This document shows, piece by piece, positions 18,321 through 27,337 of a DNA stretch of 64,000 nt. The DNA comes from Amycolatopsis alba DSM 44262. Its GTDB lineage: Bacteria > Actinomycetota > Actinomycetes > Mycobacteriales > Pseudonocardiaceae. The stretch is taken from positions 372,001 to 436,000 of the forward strand of contig NZ_KB913032.1 in NCBI RefSeq assembly GCF_000384215.1, read 5' to 3'. The notes beneath the pieces are model-generated. The model was not told the origin of the DNA, did not search any database, and saw nothing but the letters and a program-made list of their open reading frames with translations. The translations under genes were made by a program, and so were the position numbers. Position 1 is the stretch's first letter. Each line of letters starts with the position of its first letter.

Positions 18321-18944
18321 ATGGGCAACGTGGGCCTGCTCTACGTCGGCGCCGCCTTGATGATCAACGGCCTGATGTTGCTCGGCCGGATACCACCCCG
18401 GTCGGCGGCGGTGCTGAACCTGTTCGTCGGCGCCTTGCAGTGCGTCACCCCGACCGTCCTCATCGTCCAGGCGGGCGGGAACCAGGACGCGATCCTCGCC
18501 GCTTCCGGCCTGTACCTGTTCGGCTTCACCTACCTGTACGTCGGCATCGCGAACCTCGCCGGCCTGGCGCCCGAAGGCATCGGCTGGTTCTCGCTCTTCG
18601 TGGCGGGCGCCGCCGTGGTGTACGCGGGAATCGCCTTCTGGCACGACAACGATCCGGTGTTCGGCGTCATCTGGCTGTCCTGGGCGCTGTTGTGGGGGTT
18701 GTTCTTCCTGGTGCTCGGCCTCGGCAAGGAGAGGCTGACGCGGTTCACCGGCTGGACCGTCCTCCTGCTCAGCCAGCCGACCTGCACGGTGCCCGCCTTC
18801 CTCGGCCTGACCGGCGCGTACCGCAGCGACGCCGGGACGGCGTTGCTGGCGGCCGCGATCGCGGTGGTGCTGGTCGTGGCGGCCGCGGTACTCAGCCCGT
18901 CCCGAATTTCCACCGAGAAAAGGAGTCTCAATGCGACACGGTGA
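18321..18944 (+). CDS. amiS: AmiS/UreI-family amide or urea channel
   Basis: A 207-aa inner-membrane protein with six to seven helices, beginning [20 protein letters not shown], the hallmark opening of the AmiS/UreI family, followed by [17 protein letters not shown] in the middle. Family members pass urea or short amides across the membrane. The ATG at 18321 was preferred over the upstream GTG because GGAGG lies 5 bases before it. The last 14 bases overlap the amidase gene, so the two are co-translated and the channel presumably supplies the amidase substrate. Confidence 0.92.
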   Translation: MGNVGLLYVGAALMINGLMLLGRIPPRSAAVLNLFVGALQCVTPTVLIVQAGGNQDAILAASGLYLFGFTYLYVGIANLAGLAPEGIGWFSLFVAGAAVVYAGIAFWHDNDPVFGVIWLSWALLWGLFFLVLGLGKERLTRFTGWTVLLLSQPTCTVPAFLGLTGAYRSDAGTALLAAAIAVVLVVAAAVLSPSRISTEKRSLNATR

Positions 18945-19929
18945 CATTTCCGCCAGCCCGGACACGGTCGGCGTCGCGGTGGTCAACTACAAGATGCCGC
19001 GCCTGCACACCAAGGCCGAAGTCCTCGACAACGCCCGCAAGATCGCCGAAATGGTGGTGGGCATGAAGTCCGGCCTGCCCGGCATGGACCTCGTGATCTT
19101 CCCGGAGTACTCGACGCAGGGCATCATGTACGACCCCAAGGAAATGTACGAGACGGCGGCGACGATTCCCGGTGAGGAAACCGAAATCTTCGCCGCCGCG
19201 TGCCGCGAAGCGCAGACCTGGGGCGTTTTCTCCATCACCGGTGAACGGCACGAGGACCACCCGAACAAACCGCCGTACAACACGCTCGTGCTCATCAACG
19301 ACCGCGGCGAGATCGTCCAGAAGTACCGCAAGATCCTGCCGTGGTGCCCGATCGAAGGCTGGTACCCCGGCGAGGAGACCTACGTCAGCGACGGCCCCAA
19401 GGGCATGAAGATCTCGCTGATCATCTGCGACGACGGGAACTACCCGGAGATCTGGCGCGACTGCGCGATGAAGGGCGCCGAGCTGATCGTGCGCTGCCAG
19501 GGCTACATGTACCCGGCCAAGGAACAGCAGGTCCTGATGGCCAAGGCGATGGCGTGGGCCAACAACTGTTACGTGGCCGTGGCGAACGCCGCCGGTTTCG
19601 ACGGCGTGTACTCGTACTTCGGGCATTCCGCGATCATCGGCTTCGACGGGCGCACGCTCGGCGAGACCGGCGAAGAGGAATACGGGATCCAGTACGCGCA
19701 GCTCTCGGTGTCGGCGATCCGCGACGCGCGGACCTACGACCAGTCCCAGAACCACATCTTCAAGCTGCTGCACCGCGGCTACACCGGCGTGCAGGACGCG
19801 GACGAGGGCGACAAGGGCGTGGCGGACTGCCCGTTCGACTTCTACAAGCTCTGGGTCACCGACGCGAAGAAGGCACAGGAGAACGTGGAGTCGATCACTC
19901 GCGACACCATCACTCCTCGGCACCCATGA
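18931..19929 (+). CDS. amiE: Aliphatic amidase
   Basis: A 332-aa nitrilase-superfamily enzyme hydrolysing short aliphatic amides to acid and ammonia. The catalytic triad falls exactly at the positions known for AmiE: E59 (VIFPEYS), K134 (QKYRKILPW) and C166 ([15 protein letters not shown]). The sequence around these ([19 protein letters not shown]) also matches AmiE rather than formamidase, and the length is slightly below the 341-348 aa of well-known members. AAAAGGAG precedes the ATG. It is the end of the amidase locus; its last 20 bases overlap the convergent membrane-protein gene. Confidence 0.95.
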   Translation: MRHGDISASPDTVGVAVVNYKMPRLHTKAEVLDNARKIAEMVVGMKSGLPGMDLVIFPEYSTQGIMYDPKEMYETAATIPGEETEIFAAACREAQTWGVFSITGERHEDHPNKPPYNTLVLINDRGEIVQKYRKILPWCPIEGWYPGEETYVSDGPKGMKISLIICDDGNYPEIWRDCAMKGAELIVRCQGYMYPAKEQQVLMAKAMAWANNCYVAVANAAGFDGVYSYFGHSAIIGFDGRTLGETGEEEYGIQYAQLSVSAIRDARTYDQSQNHIFKLLHRGYTGVQDADEGDKGVADCPFDFYKLWVTDAKKAQENVESITRDTITPRHP

Positions 19930-20398
19930 TGAGGACCGTGAGCCGGACACCCCGTGACGTGTGGGCGAAACTCAGCACCAGCGGGACGAGCACGAGCGCG
20001 ATGTAGGTCCACAAAGGCCAGTGGTACAGATGGTTCAGATGCCACGTTTCCTTGAGGGCGATGAAGAAGGCGCCCGCGCATACGATGAACCAGCCTTTGG
20101 CCTTGTTGGCGAAGGTGGTCATGGTGCGCCGCTGGCCGGGCGTGAGCGTCTTCATGAACTCGCGCTGCGCCTTCTTCCGGCGACGGCGTTCCTTGAGGAC
20201 GGCCACCGGCGGCACCAGCCACCACCAGCGCGACGCGGGGGTGCCGCCGGTGGGACGGCGCGTCTGGACCGAACGCAGGTCGTCGAACCGCTCGCTCTCC
20301 TCGCGGAGTTCGAGCGCGCCCTGGTACATGGGCCCGGCGACGAGGAGCCAGCCGCCGAGGAAGGCGGACCAGGCGATGACGTACTCGATGTGGATCAC
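19910..20398 (-). CDS. Membrane protein of unknown function
   Basis: The 162-aa product has one helix near the N-terminus ([19 protein letters not shown]), a second weak one ([11 protein letters not shown]), a basic stretch ([24 protein letters not shown]), and two C-terminal helices ([13 protein letters not shown] and [15 protein letters not shown]). The basic loop suggests a cytoplasmic middle region. I do not recognise a family. GGGGAG precedes the GTG start. It converges on and overlaps the amidase gene by 20 bases. Confidence 0.7.
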   Translation of the reverse strand: MIHIEYVIAWSAFLGGWLLVAGPMYQGALELREESERFDDLRSVQTRRPTGGTPASRWWWLVPPVAVLKERRRRKKAQREFMKTLTPGQRRTMTTFANKAKGWFIVCAGAFFIALKETWHLNHLYHWPLWTYIALVLVPLVLSFAHTSRGVRLTVLIMGAEE

Positions 20399-20463
20399 CC
20401 TCCCCGGACCACCGACGTCCGTGATCCGCGATGATCAGCCTATCCGTCCCTAGACTCGGCGCC

Positions 20464-20928
20464 ATGGACAGGATCGACAGCGGCAGCCGGGTGATCGCCG
20501 CACCGCCCGCGACCGTCTACAAAGCTTTGCTGGACAGGGAATCCCTCGAGACCTGGCTGCCGCCCGAAGGGATGCGTGGCCGCATCGAGCGCTGGGATCC
20601 GCGGCCCGGTGGCGGCTTCCGGATGACCCTCACCTACCTCGACGCGTCCGCCGCCCCCGGCAAATCGTCGGAGGCGACGGACGTCGTCGAAGTCGGGTTC
20701 GCCGATCTGGTGCCTGCGGAACGCGTGGTGCACCTGGCCGTCTTCGAGTCCGAAGACCCGGCGTTCGTGGGCACCATGACGATGACCTGGGACCTCACCG
20801 CCGCGGGCGACGGCACCGAAGTGACCGTCACCGCGACGGACGTGCCGTCCGGCATCGGCCAGGCGGATCACGAGGCCGGGATCGCCTCTTCCTTGGCCAA
20901 CCTGGCGTCCTTCACCGAAGCACGCTGA
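20464..20928 (+). CDS. SRPBCC (AHSA1-like) domain protein
   Basis: A 154-aa single-domain protein of the START-like/AHSA1 group: SRVIAAPPATVYKALLDRESLETWLPPEG at the N-terminus, PGGGFRMTLTY, and a closing helix (HEAGIASSLANLASFTEA). The fold makes a deep hydrophobic pocket; ligands or roles cannot be told from sequence. TAGACT ends 7 bases before the ATG, so the message is probably leaderless. Its final 61 bases overlap the end of the convergent MFS gene, so both C-termini are coded by the same DNA on opposite strands. Confidence 0.85.
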   Translation: MDRIDSGSRVIAAPPATVYKALLDRESLETWLPPEGMRGRIERWDPRPGGGFRMTLTYLDASAAPGKSSEATDVVEVGFADLVPAERVVHLAVFESEDPAFVGTMTMTWDLTAAGDGTEVTVTATDVPSGIGQADHEAGIASSLANLASFTEAR

Positions 20929-22307
20929 CGGCCGGACGCGACGACGATCGCGGCGAGGACGGCCATCACCAGCGGCACGAGCAGGGCCGCCCGGAAACCG
21001 CCGAGCGCGGCCTGCGGCGAACCGTCACCGAGCGCGGCGACGTTGACGGCGGTCACCGCGGACAGCCCGAGCGCCGCGCCGAACTGGAAGGCCGTGTACA
21101 GCAGGCCACCCGCCAGGCCCTGCTCGTCTTCGGCGATCCCGTCGGTGGCCACGATCGTCAGCGGTCCGTAGGCCAGGGCGAAACCTAGGCCGAGGATGAT
21201 CATCGACGGGAACATCGCCGCGTACGTCCAGTCCAGGTCCAGCGGCAGGAAGAGCGCGTAGGCCACGGCGGCGAGGACGAAACCGCCGAAGATCAGCCGC
21301 GTGTTGCCGAACCTCGCCACCAGACGCGGGGTCAGTGTCGGCGCCAGGATCGCGTCGATCCCGACCGCCAGCAGCGCCAGGCTCGTCTCCAGCGTCGACC
21401 AGCCCCGGAGTTCCTGCAGGTACAGCGTGACGAGGAACTGGAACCCGAAGAACGAACCCGCGAAGAGCAGCGCACTGACGTTCGCCCGCACCAGCGGACC
21501 CGATTTCAGGATGCCCAGCCGTACCAGCGGCGCGGACGAGCGCCGTTCGATCGTCACGAAGGCCGCCAGCGCGGCCACTCCCCCGGCGAAGGACGCGACC
21601 GTCCAGCCCCAGCCCTGTGCGGGGTGTTCCAGCCGGACCACCGCGTACGCGATCAGCAGCATCGCCGCGGTCACGGTGACCGCCCCGGCGAAGTCCGCGC
21701 GCCGCTGGAGGCGCTCCTGTTTCGCGGGTTCCTTGATGAGCCAGAGCGCGGCGGCGAGGATGACGGCGGACAGGACCACCGGGGTGAAGAACACCCAGCG
21801 CCAGTCGATCCTGGTCAGCAGCCCGCCGATGACCAGGCCGAGCGAGAAACCGCCCGCCCCGGTCCCGGCGTAGAACAGCAGGGCCTTGTTGCGTTTCGGG
21901 CCCTCTTCGAAGCTCGTGGTGATGATGGACAGGCCCGCCGGGGTCATGAAAGCCGCGGCGACGCCGGTGACGAACCTGGCGAGCAGCAGCATCCAGCCTT
22001 CGGTGGCGAGCCCGCCGAGACCGGAGAAGACGAGGAACACCACCAGCCAGGTGAGGAACATCCGGCGGCGGCCGTACATGTCGGCGGCACGCCCGCCCAG
22101 CAGCATGAATCCGCCGTAGCCGAGCACGTAGGCGCTCACCACGCCGCTCAAGGTCGCGGTCGACAGGCCGAGTTCGGCCCGGATGGACGGCAGCGCCACG
22201 TTCAGCATCGCGACGTCGATGCCCTCCAGGAAGATGGCGCCGCACAGCACCAGGAGCACGCCCCAGGCACGTCCGCTCATCCGCTCGGCGGCACGTGTTG
22301 TAGTCAA
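20868..22307 (-). CDS. MFS drug exporter, DHA2 (14-helix) type
   Basis: The 479-aa product has about 13-14 helices and begins near MSGRAWGVLLVLCGAIFLEG. LGGRAADMYGRRRMF is motif A, and the VDVAMLNVALPSI-type segment (IDVAMLNVALPSIRAELGL) is typical of DHA2 multidrug exporters. The TTG at 22307 was chosen because GAGGGAG lies 8 bases upstream; an ATG 9 codons later (22280) is the alternative. It is divergent from an HxlR regulator with an inverted repeat between them, so drug-inducible export is a reasonable inference. Confidence 0.9.
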   Translation of the reverse strand: MTTTRAAERMSGRAWGVLLVLCGAIFLEGIDVAMLNVALPSIRAELGLSTATLSGVVSAYVLGYGGFMLLGGRAADMYGRRRMFLTWLVVFLVFSGLGGLATEGWMLLLARFVTGVAAAFMTPAGLSIITTSFEEGPKRNKALLFYAGTGAGGFSLGLVIGGLLTRIDWRWVFFTPVVLSAVILAAALWLIKEPAKQERLQRRADFAGAVTVTAAMLLIAYAVVRLEHPAQGWGWTVASFAGGVAALAAFVTIERRSSAPLVRLGILKSGPLVRANVSALLFAGSFFGFQFLVTLYLQELRGWSTLETSLALLAVGIDAILAPTLTPRLVARFGNTRLIFGGFVLAAVAYALFLPLDLDWTYAAMFPSMIILGLGFALAYGPLTIVATDGIAEDEQGLAGGLLYTAFQFGAALGLSAVTAVNVAALGDGSPQAALGGFRAALLVPLVMAVLAAIVVASGRQRASVKDARLAKEEAIPAS

Positions 22308-22340
22308 GATCAGTTCTCCCTCGGTGGACAAGGGACCGAC

Positions 22341-22376
22341 GGTTACCCATCTGCCGGTCAGTTCCCTCTTGTAACC
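22341..22376. promoter_or_regulatory. Inverted repeat between MFS and HxlR genes
   Basis: GGTTAC (22341-22346) and GTAACC (22371-22376) are exact inverted copies 24 bases apart, in the 92-base gap between the two divergent genes. They may be half-sites for the HxlR regulator. Confidence 0.4.
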
Positions 22377-22399
22377 AAGGAGATCTTCGGACACTATCG

Positions 22400-22828
22400 A
22401 TGACCATGGAAGAAGGCACTTTGAACTCACCCAGTCGTTGTGAACTCACCGAGGAGGACTACGAGGCCTTCCAGTGGGACACCCGCGAGGACTGCGAGGT
22501 CCGCCAGATCCTGGACCGGGTGGCGGACAAGTGGTCACTCCTGGTCATCGCGCTGCTCGACCGGAACACCCTCCGGTTCACCGAGCTGAAGTACAAGATC
22601 GACGGCATCAGCCAGCGCATGCTCACCACCACGCTGCGGCACCTCGAACGCGACGGGCTCGTGACCCGGACCGTCTACCCGGTCGTGCCGCCCCGCGTGG
22701 ACTACGCGCTGACCCCGCTGGGCATCACCCTGCACAAGACCATCCAGTCGCTGGTCACCTGGACCGAAGACCACCAGAGCGAGATCGCCGTCGCACGCGC
22801 CCAGTACGACAAACGCGTCACCGCCTAG
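22400..22828 (+). CDS. HxlR-family transcriptional regulator
   Basis: A 142-aa winged-helix protein with the HxlR signature: CEVRQILDRVADKWSLLVIALL, RFTELKYKIDGISQRMLTTTLRHLERDGLVTR, then YALTPLGITL. HxlR proteins often control divergent reductases or exporters and respond to electrophiles; the divergent DHA2 exporter is the likely target. The cysteine C33 (REDC) is at the position often used as a sensor in this family, but that is only suggestive. The downstream ROK gene follows after 8 bases. Confidence 0.9.
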   Translation: MTMEEGTLNSPSRCELTEEDYEAFQWDTREDCEVRQILDRVADKWSLLVIALLDRNTLRFTELKYKIDGISQRMLTTTLRHLERDGLVTRTVYPVVPPRVDYALTPLGITLHKTIQSLVTWTEDHQSEIAVARAQYDKRVTA

Positions 22829-22836
22829 GGAGTCGC

Positions 22837-23847
22837 ATGGCCAGACTGTCCGGAGGGGATCCGTCACTGCTGCGGCGGCTCAACGCCGTCGCCGTCCTGC
22901 GAGCGCTGTACGCGGCCGAGCAACTCACCCTCGCGGAACTAGTCAAGGCGAGCGAGGTCTCCCGGCCGACGGTCGAGGAGATCGCCGCCGACCTCGGCGG
23001 GCAAGGCCTGGTCGAAGAGGTTCCGCTCTCCCCTGCCGCCCCGCGACCGGTGGGCAGGCCCGCCAAGCGGTACCGCTTCCGCCCCGAGGCCGGACACGTC
23101 GCCGGGCTCGAAGTCGGCAGGCACCGGGCCCTGTGCCTGGTCGCCGACCTGCGCGGCGAGGTCATCGGCCGGGCGACGGCCGAACTCACCCCGGAAATGG
23201 ACGCGACCGACCGGCTCGGTGCCGCACGCCGGGCGCTCGGAGCCGCCGTCGAAGGCCTTGAGAACGTCCGGGCACTCGGCATCGGCACCACCGGTGTGGT
23301 GTCCGGCGGCAAGGTCGTCCGCGACGATCGTCTTCCCGGCTGGGCCGGGGTCGACCTTCCCGCGGAGTTCGGCGGCCGCTGCCCGGTGCTGACCGGGAAC
23401 GACACCAAGCTCGCGACGCTGGCCGAGCACTGGCGCGGCGCGGCACACGGCGTCGACGACGTCGTCTACGTGCGGGCCGGGCGCACAGTCTCGCTGGGCA
23501 TGCTGCTCGGCGGGAAACTGCACGGCGGCCATCACGGCGCGGCGGGCGAGATCGGCTCCCTGCAGCAGGCCGGCCCGTACGCGTCACTCGACAGGTTCGT
23601 CGAGCTCGTCGCCGCGACCGTGCTCACCCTCGACCCTCAGCTGGTGGTGATCGGCGGCAACGAGAACCCGCAGGCCCTGTCGACGACCCGGCTGCGCACC
23701 GAACTGGCCAGGCTCTGCCTGTTCCCGGTGCGTGTCGAGGCGTCGATCCTCGGCGAAGACTCGGTGGCGCTCGGCGCGGTCCGGCTGGCGCTGGGCCGCG
23801 TGGAGCGGGAACTGTTCAGCGTCGCGGACGTCGCCTCAGCAGGCTGA
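22837..23847 (+). CDS. ROK-family regulator without the zinc motif
   Basis: A 336-aa protein with an N-terminal winged helix (LTLAELVKASEVSRPTVEEIAADL) and a ROK/actin-like sugar-kinase fold (VAGLEVGRHRALCLVADLRGEV, LGIGTTGVVSGGKVV, GGKLHGGHHGAAGEIGSL). The usual ROK cysteine cluster (CxCGxxGC) after the GEIGH motif is absent; the protein goes straight on to LQQAGPYASL. It is therefore more likely a transcriptional regulator than an active sugar kinase. GGAG precedes the ATG, and the gene follows the HxlR gene closely, so they are probably co-transcribed. Its end overlaps the convergent permease gene by 32 bases. Confidence 0.85.
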   Translation: MARLSGGDPSLLRRLNAVAVLRALYAAEQLTLAELVKASEVSRPTVEEIAADLGGQGLVEEVPLSPAAPRPVGRPAKRYRFRPEAGHVAGLEVGRHRALCLVADLRGEVIGRATAELTPEMDATDRLGAARRALGAAVEGLENVRALGIGTTGVVSGGKVVRDDRLPGWAGVDLPAEFGGRCPVLTGNDTKLATLAEHWRGAAHGVDDVVYVRAGRTVSLGMLLGGKLHGGHHGAAGEIGSLQQAGPYASLDRFVELVAATVLTLDPQLVVIGGNENPQALSTTRLRTELARLCLFPVRVEASILGEDSVALGAVRLALGRVERELFSVADVASAG

Positions 23848-25204
23848 TCACCACGATCAGCACGGCCACCGCGCCACTGGTGAACAGCTGCGCCCGCGCG
23901 TCGGCGTCCGTCCACATGAGAATGAGGACACCCGCCATCGCGACCAGCGCGACCCAGCTGAGCCACGGGAAACCCCACATCCGCACCGGCAGGTCCGCGG
24001 CCGTGCCGTCACGTTCCGCCGCTTTCCGCAGCCGCAGCTGGGAGACGGCGACGAAGATCCAGACCAGCAGGATGTTCGCCCCGATGGCGTTCAGCAGGAA
24101 CGGCAGAACGTGTTCAGGCGCCAGGAAGTTCAGCAGGACGGCCACGAACCCGAAGGCCACCGAAGACAGCACCGCCGTCCGGGGGACACCAGCGCCGGAC
24201 AGTTTCAGCATCGCGCGCGGCGCCTCGCCGCGTTCGGCGAGGGAGAACACCATCCGCGAGGCGCCGTAGAGGTTCGCGTTCAGCGCCGAGAGCAGCGAGG
24301 TCAGCACGACGAAGCTCATCACCAGCGCCGCCGCGGGCACCCCGATCTGCTCCAGGATGGTCACGAACGGGCTGGCGTTGGCCGAAGCGGATTCCCATGG
24401 CAGCAACAGCACCATCAGCGCCACGGAACCGACGTAGAACAGCAGCAGCCGCACGATGACCGTGCGCGTGGTGCGCCGGATCGAGTCCGCCGGGTCTTCG
24501 GACTCCGCCGCGGCGATGGTGACCAGTTCCATGCCGCCGAAGGAGAACGCGACCGCGAGCAGGCCGGTCAGCACCCCTTGCAGGCCGTTGGGCAGGAATC
24601 CGCCGTGCTCGGTGAGATTGCTCAGCCCGACCGGCGTCGTCCCCGGCAGGATCCCGAACACCGCCAGCGTGCCGAGTACGAGGAAGCCGACCACGGCGGT
24701 CACCTTGATGGCGCCGAACCAGAACTCGAACTCCCCGAACGAGCGCACCGCGAACAGGTTCACCACGGTCAGCACCGCCATGAACAGCAGCACCCAGGTC
24801 CACTGTGGAATCGTGGGCAGCAGCCCGTTCGCGATCCCCGCCGCCGCGGTGGCCTCGGCGGCCACCACGACCACCAGCAGCGACCAGTACAGCCAGCCGA
24901 CGGTGAACCCGGCCCAGCGGCCGAGCGCCTTCTCCGCGTACACCGAGAACGAACCGCTGCTCGGCTCCGCGGCCGCCATCTCGCCCAGCATGCGCATGAC
25001 GAGCACCATCAGCAGGCCGGCGACCACATAGGACAGCAGGATGCCGGGGCCGCCGGTCTTGATCCCCGCACCGGTGCCGACGAACAGGCCGGCGCCGATC
25101 GCCCCGCTGATGGCCAGCATGGTGACGTGGCGCCGCCGGAATCCGGTGCCGAGCGACCGGGTCTCGATCGCGGTCACGGGTTCGGCGGGACCTGGTGCGG
25201 GCAT
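23816..25204 (-). CDS. Amino acid permease (APC superfamily, AAT family)
   Basis: The 462-aa transporter has 12 helices. The first carries the APC signature HVTMLAISGAIGAGLFVGTGAGI, and EMVTIAAAESEDP-like helix 6 (GMELVTIAAAESEDPADS) follows. Family members import amino acids or exchange them for their decarboxylation products. It lies 34 bases after a PLP-dependent decarboxylase gene in the same direction, so a decarboxylase/antiporter pair in the style of GadB-GadC is plausible, though the substrate is unknown. Confidence 0.92.
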   Translation of the reverse strand: MPAPGPAEPVTAIETRSLGTGFRRRHVTMLAISGAIGAGLFVGTGAGIKTGGPGILLSYVVAGLLMVLVMRMLGEMAAAEPSSGSFSVYAEKALGRWAGFTVGWLYWSLLVVVVAAEATAAAGIANGLLPTIPQWTWVLLFMAVLTVVNLFAVRSFGEFEFWFGAIKVTAVVGFLVLGTLAVFGILPGTTPVGLSNLTEHGGFLPNGLQGVLTGLLAVAFSFGGMELVTIAAAESEDPADSIRRTTRTVIVRLLLFYVGSVALMVLLLPWESASANASPFVTILEQIGVPAAALVMSFVVLTSLLSALNANLYGASRMVFSLAERGEAPRAMLKLSGAGVPRTAVLSSVAFGFVAVLLNFLAPEHVLPFLLNAIGANILLVWIFVAVSQLRLRKAAERDGTAADLPVRMWGFPWLSWVALVAMAGVLILMWTDADARAQLFTSGAVAVLIVVISLLRRRPRR

Positions 25205-25238
25205 GGTGGATCCATTCGTTCGCTGCGGTACTCGGGGC

Positions 25239-26603
25239 TCAACCGCGGGACAACTCTTCCAGCCGCTCGTGGAGCCGGTCGACGTGGTCCTCGCTTTCGG
25301 GCTTCATCAGCACGCTACGCAGGATCCTCGCGCCGTCCGCATCCGCGTCGACCCCGGTGTGACGCAGGCCGAACTGCCGCTCGCTCACGCGGAGCGTGCT
25401 CAGGAACACCGGTTCCTTCGCCGCGGCCATGCCGACGCGCATGATCCGCGCGCTCGTCTCGTCGATCTTCGACAGCGAAAGCGGTTCCGTGCGGGGGAAG
25501 TAGGTGACGATGTCGAGTTCCGGTGACTGGTACAGGTCGAACCGCTCGGAGTCCTCCAGCAGCTTCGCCCACCGCAACGCCGCGCGGCGCCCGGCCGCGA
25601 GGACCCGGCCCAGCCCGTCGGGCGTGGGCGGCAGTACCCGGAAGGTGAGCCACAACGCGGCGGCGGCCGCGCCCGCCCGCGAGCATTCGAGACTGATCTC
25701 GCCGAGGTGCAGGTCTTCCGAGGTGAAGTAGGTGTACGGCGAATCGTGCAGGTAGAACCGGCCCACCGTGGGATCCTTGAACAGCACCGCGCCGCAGCCA
25801 TAGGGCTGGAGGCCGTGCTTGTGCGGGTCGATGACGATCGAATCGGCCTCGGCGATGGCGAGCCACGGGGCTTCGGGCAGCCCTTCCGGACCGTCCAAAC
25901 CGGACAGAAGGCGGAAGAATCCACCGTAGGCGGCGTCGACGTGCACCCGGATGCCGTAGCGTTCGCGCAACGCCAGCACCTCGTGGACCGGTTCCACCGT
26001 GCCGAGCGCGGTCGTGCCCGCGGTGACCACCACGGTGCCGATCTTCCCGGTGCGCAGCAGCTCTTCGAGCGCGTCGAGGTCCATCGCGCCGCGGGCGTCG
26101 ACAGGCACCGTATGCCCCTCGACGCCGAGCAGACCGCACATCCGGCCGTGCGTGTAGTGCGCCTCGGTGCTGTACGCGATCCCCTTGCCAGGATGCGATT
26201 CCCGCGCGACGAACAACGCCTCCAGGTTCGCCACCGTGCCGCTGGTGGTCAGATGCCCCAGATGCTCGGTGTAGCCGAACATCGTGGCGAGCTGCCCGAC
26301 CACCTCGCGTTCCATCTCGGCCGTCGCGGGCCCGCCGTCGAGCGCGTGGTTGTTGGGGTTGACCAGCATCGCGGTCAGGTAGCCGACCACCGCGGCCGGA
26401 TGCGGCGGTTTGAGCATCTGGCCGGCGTAGGACGGGTGGAAGAACGGGTAGTTGTCCTTCAGCCGCTCGGTGAACTCCTCGAACGCGGTTTCGAACCGCC
26501 CGTCGGAGATCTCCAGCGACGGATGCGGCCGCACGGGGGTGAACGTCTCCGCCCACGCCTCGTTCGACGTCAACGCCTGACCGAGCCAGTACCGGAAGTC
26601 CAT
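25239..26603 (-). CDS. PLP-dependent amino acid decarboxylase (group II)
   Basis: A 454-aa fold-type I enzyme of the group II decarboxylases (aromatic amino acid, glutamate, tyrosine or related). Motifs include NYPFFHPSYAGQMLKPPHPA (substrate-binding region), TTSGTVANLEALFVAR, AGTTALGTVEP, D223 in VHVDAAYGGF for the PLP nitrogen, and K262 in DPHKHGL as the Schiff-base lysine. The exact amino acid cannot be fixed by eye. The ATG at 26603 has GAAGGGCG upstream; a TTG ten codons earlier is less likely. The gene lies between a MarR regulator and a permease, all on the minus strand. Confidence 0.88.
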   Translation of the reverse strand: MDFRYWLGQALTSNEAWAETFTPVRPHPSLEISDGRFETAFEEFTERLKDNYPFFHPSYAGQMLKPPHPAAVVGYLTAMLVNPNNHALDGGPATAEMEREVVGQLATMFGYTEHLGHLTTSGTVANLEALFVARESHPGKGIAYSTEAHYTHGRMCGLLGVEGHTVPVDARGAMDLDALEELLRTGKIGTVVVTAGTTALGTVEPVHEVLALRERYGIRVHVDAAYGGFFRLLSGLDGPEGLPEAPWLAIAEADSIVIDPHKHGLQPYGCGAVLFKDPTVGRFYLHDSPYTYFTSEDLHLGEISLECSRAGAAAAALWLTFRVLPPTPDGLGRVLAAGRRAALRWAKLLEDSERFDLYQSPELDIVTYFPRTEPLSLSKIDETSARIMRVGMAAAKEPVFLSTLRVSERQFGLRHTGVDADADGARILRSVLMKPESEDHVDRLHERLEELSRG

Positions 26604-26681
26604 CAAGGGCGCCCTTCGATCGTTCGGCTCCAAAAAATCTAGGAGTCGCAGGAGGTCCCGCGCAACCGTCTTCGGTAGGGG

Positions 26682-27227
26682 TCAGCTCCCCTGTGTCACC
26701 GCCGCCTGACGTCGTTCTTCGCCCTTCTCCTCCAGTTGCCTGACGATCTCCCGCAGCGAAACCGCCAACTCGGTGCATTCCGCCGGGCTGAGCCTGTCGG
26801 TGACGAACGCTTCTTCCTGATTGAACTCCGGGAACAGCTCCCGCATCAACCGCTCCCCCTCCGGGGTCAGCGCGAGCAGCACCAGCCGTCCGTCGACGGG
26901 ATGTTTGCGCCGGGCGACCAGGCCGTGGGTCTCCAGGGTCTTCATCACCCCGGTCAGCGTTCCCTTGGTGATCCCGGACTCCGCGGCGACGTGCCTGGTC
27001 TCCTTCTCGCCGAAGATCCACACCACCCAGAGCACCACGAACGCGGTCCAGGTGAGGCCCGCGGTGCGCAGGACCGAGTTCTCGAAGTGCAGCCGGACCG
27101 CCGTGGCGGCCCGGTGGAGGTTGGCCACCGCCTCCATCCGCTCCCACAGCAAAGGGATCCCGCCCAGTTTGGCCCGCACGGCGTTCTCGGTCTCGGCCAG
27201 CGTGTGATATCCGTTCAACAGCCACAT
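26682..27227 (-). CDS. MarR-family regulator of the decarboxylase-permease set
   Basis: A 181-aa MarR-type protein: a helical N-terminus (MWLLNGYHTLAETENAVRAK), then TAFVVLWVVWIFGEKETRHVAAESGITKGTLTGVMKTLETHGLV (helix-turn-helix) and the wing RRKHPVDGRLVLLALTPEG. It lies 78 bases upstream of the decarboxylase on the same strand and may be the first gene of that operon. The ATG at 27227 was taken as start; a GTG two codons earlier is possible. Confidence 0.85.
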   Translation of the reverse strand: MWLLNGYHTLAETENAVRAKLGGIPLLWERMEAVANLHRAATAVRLHFENSVLRTAGLTWTAFVVLWVVWIFGEKETRHVAAESGITKGTLTGVMKTLETHGLVARRKHPVDGRLVLLALTPEGERLMRELFPEFNQEEAFVTDRLSPAECTELAVSLREIVRQLEEKGEERRQAAVTQGS

Positions 27228-27337
27228 CCTCACCGGCTCCGCAGGAACCAGCCCGGTGGGCGCGCACCCCCGCGCGCCCGATCCGCAGATCGTATGCGGA
27301 AGAGACGGAGTCCACAGTGGTCTTTCCGGGGGTTCTG

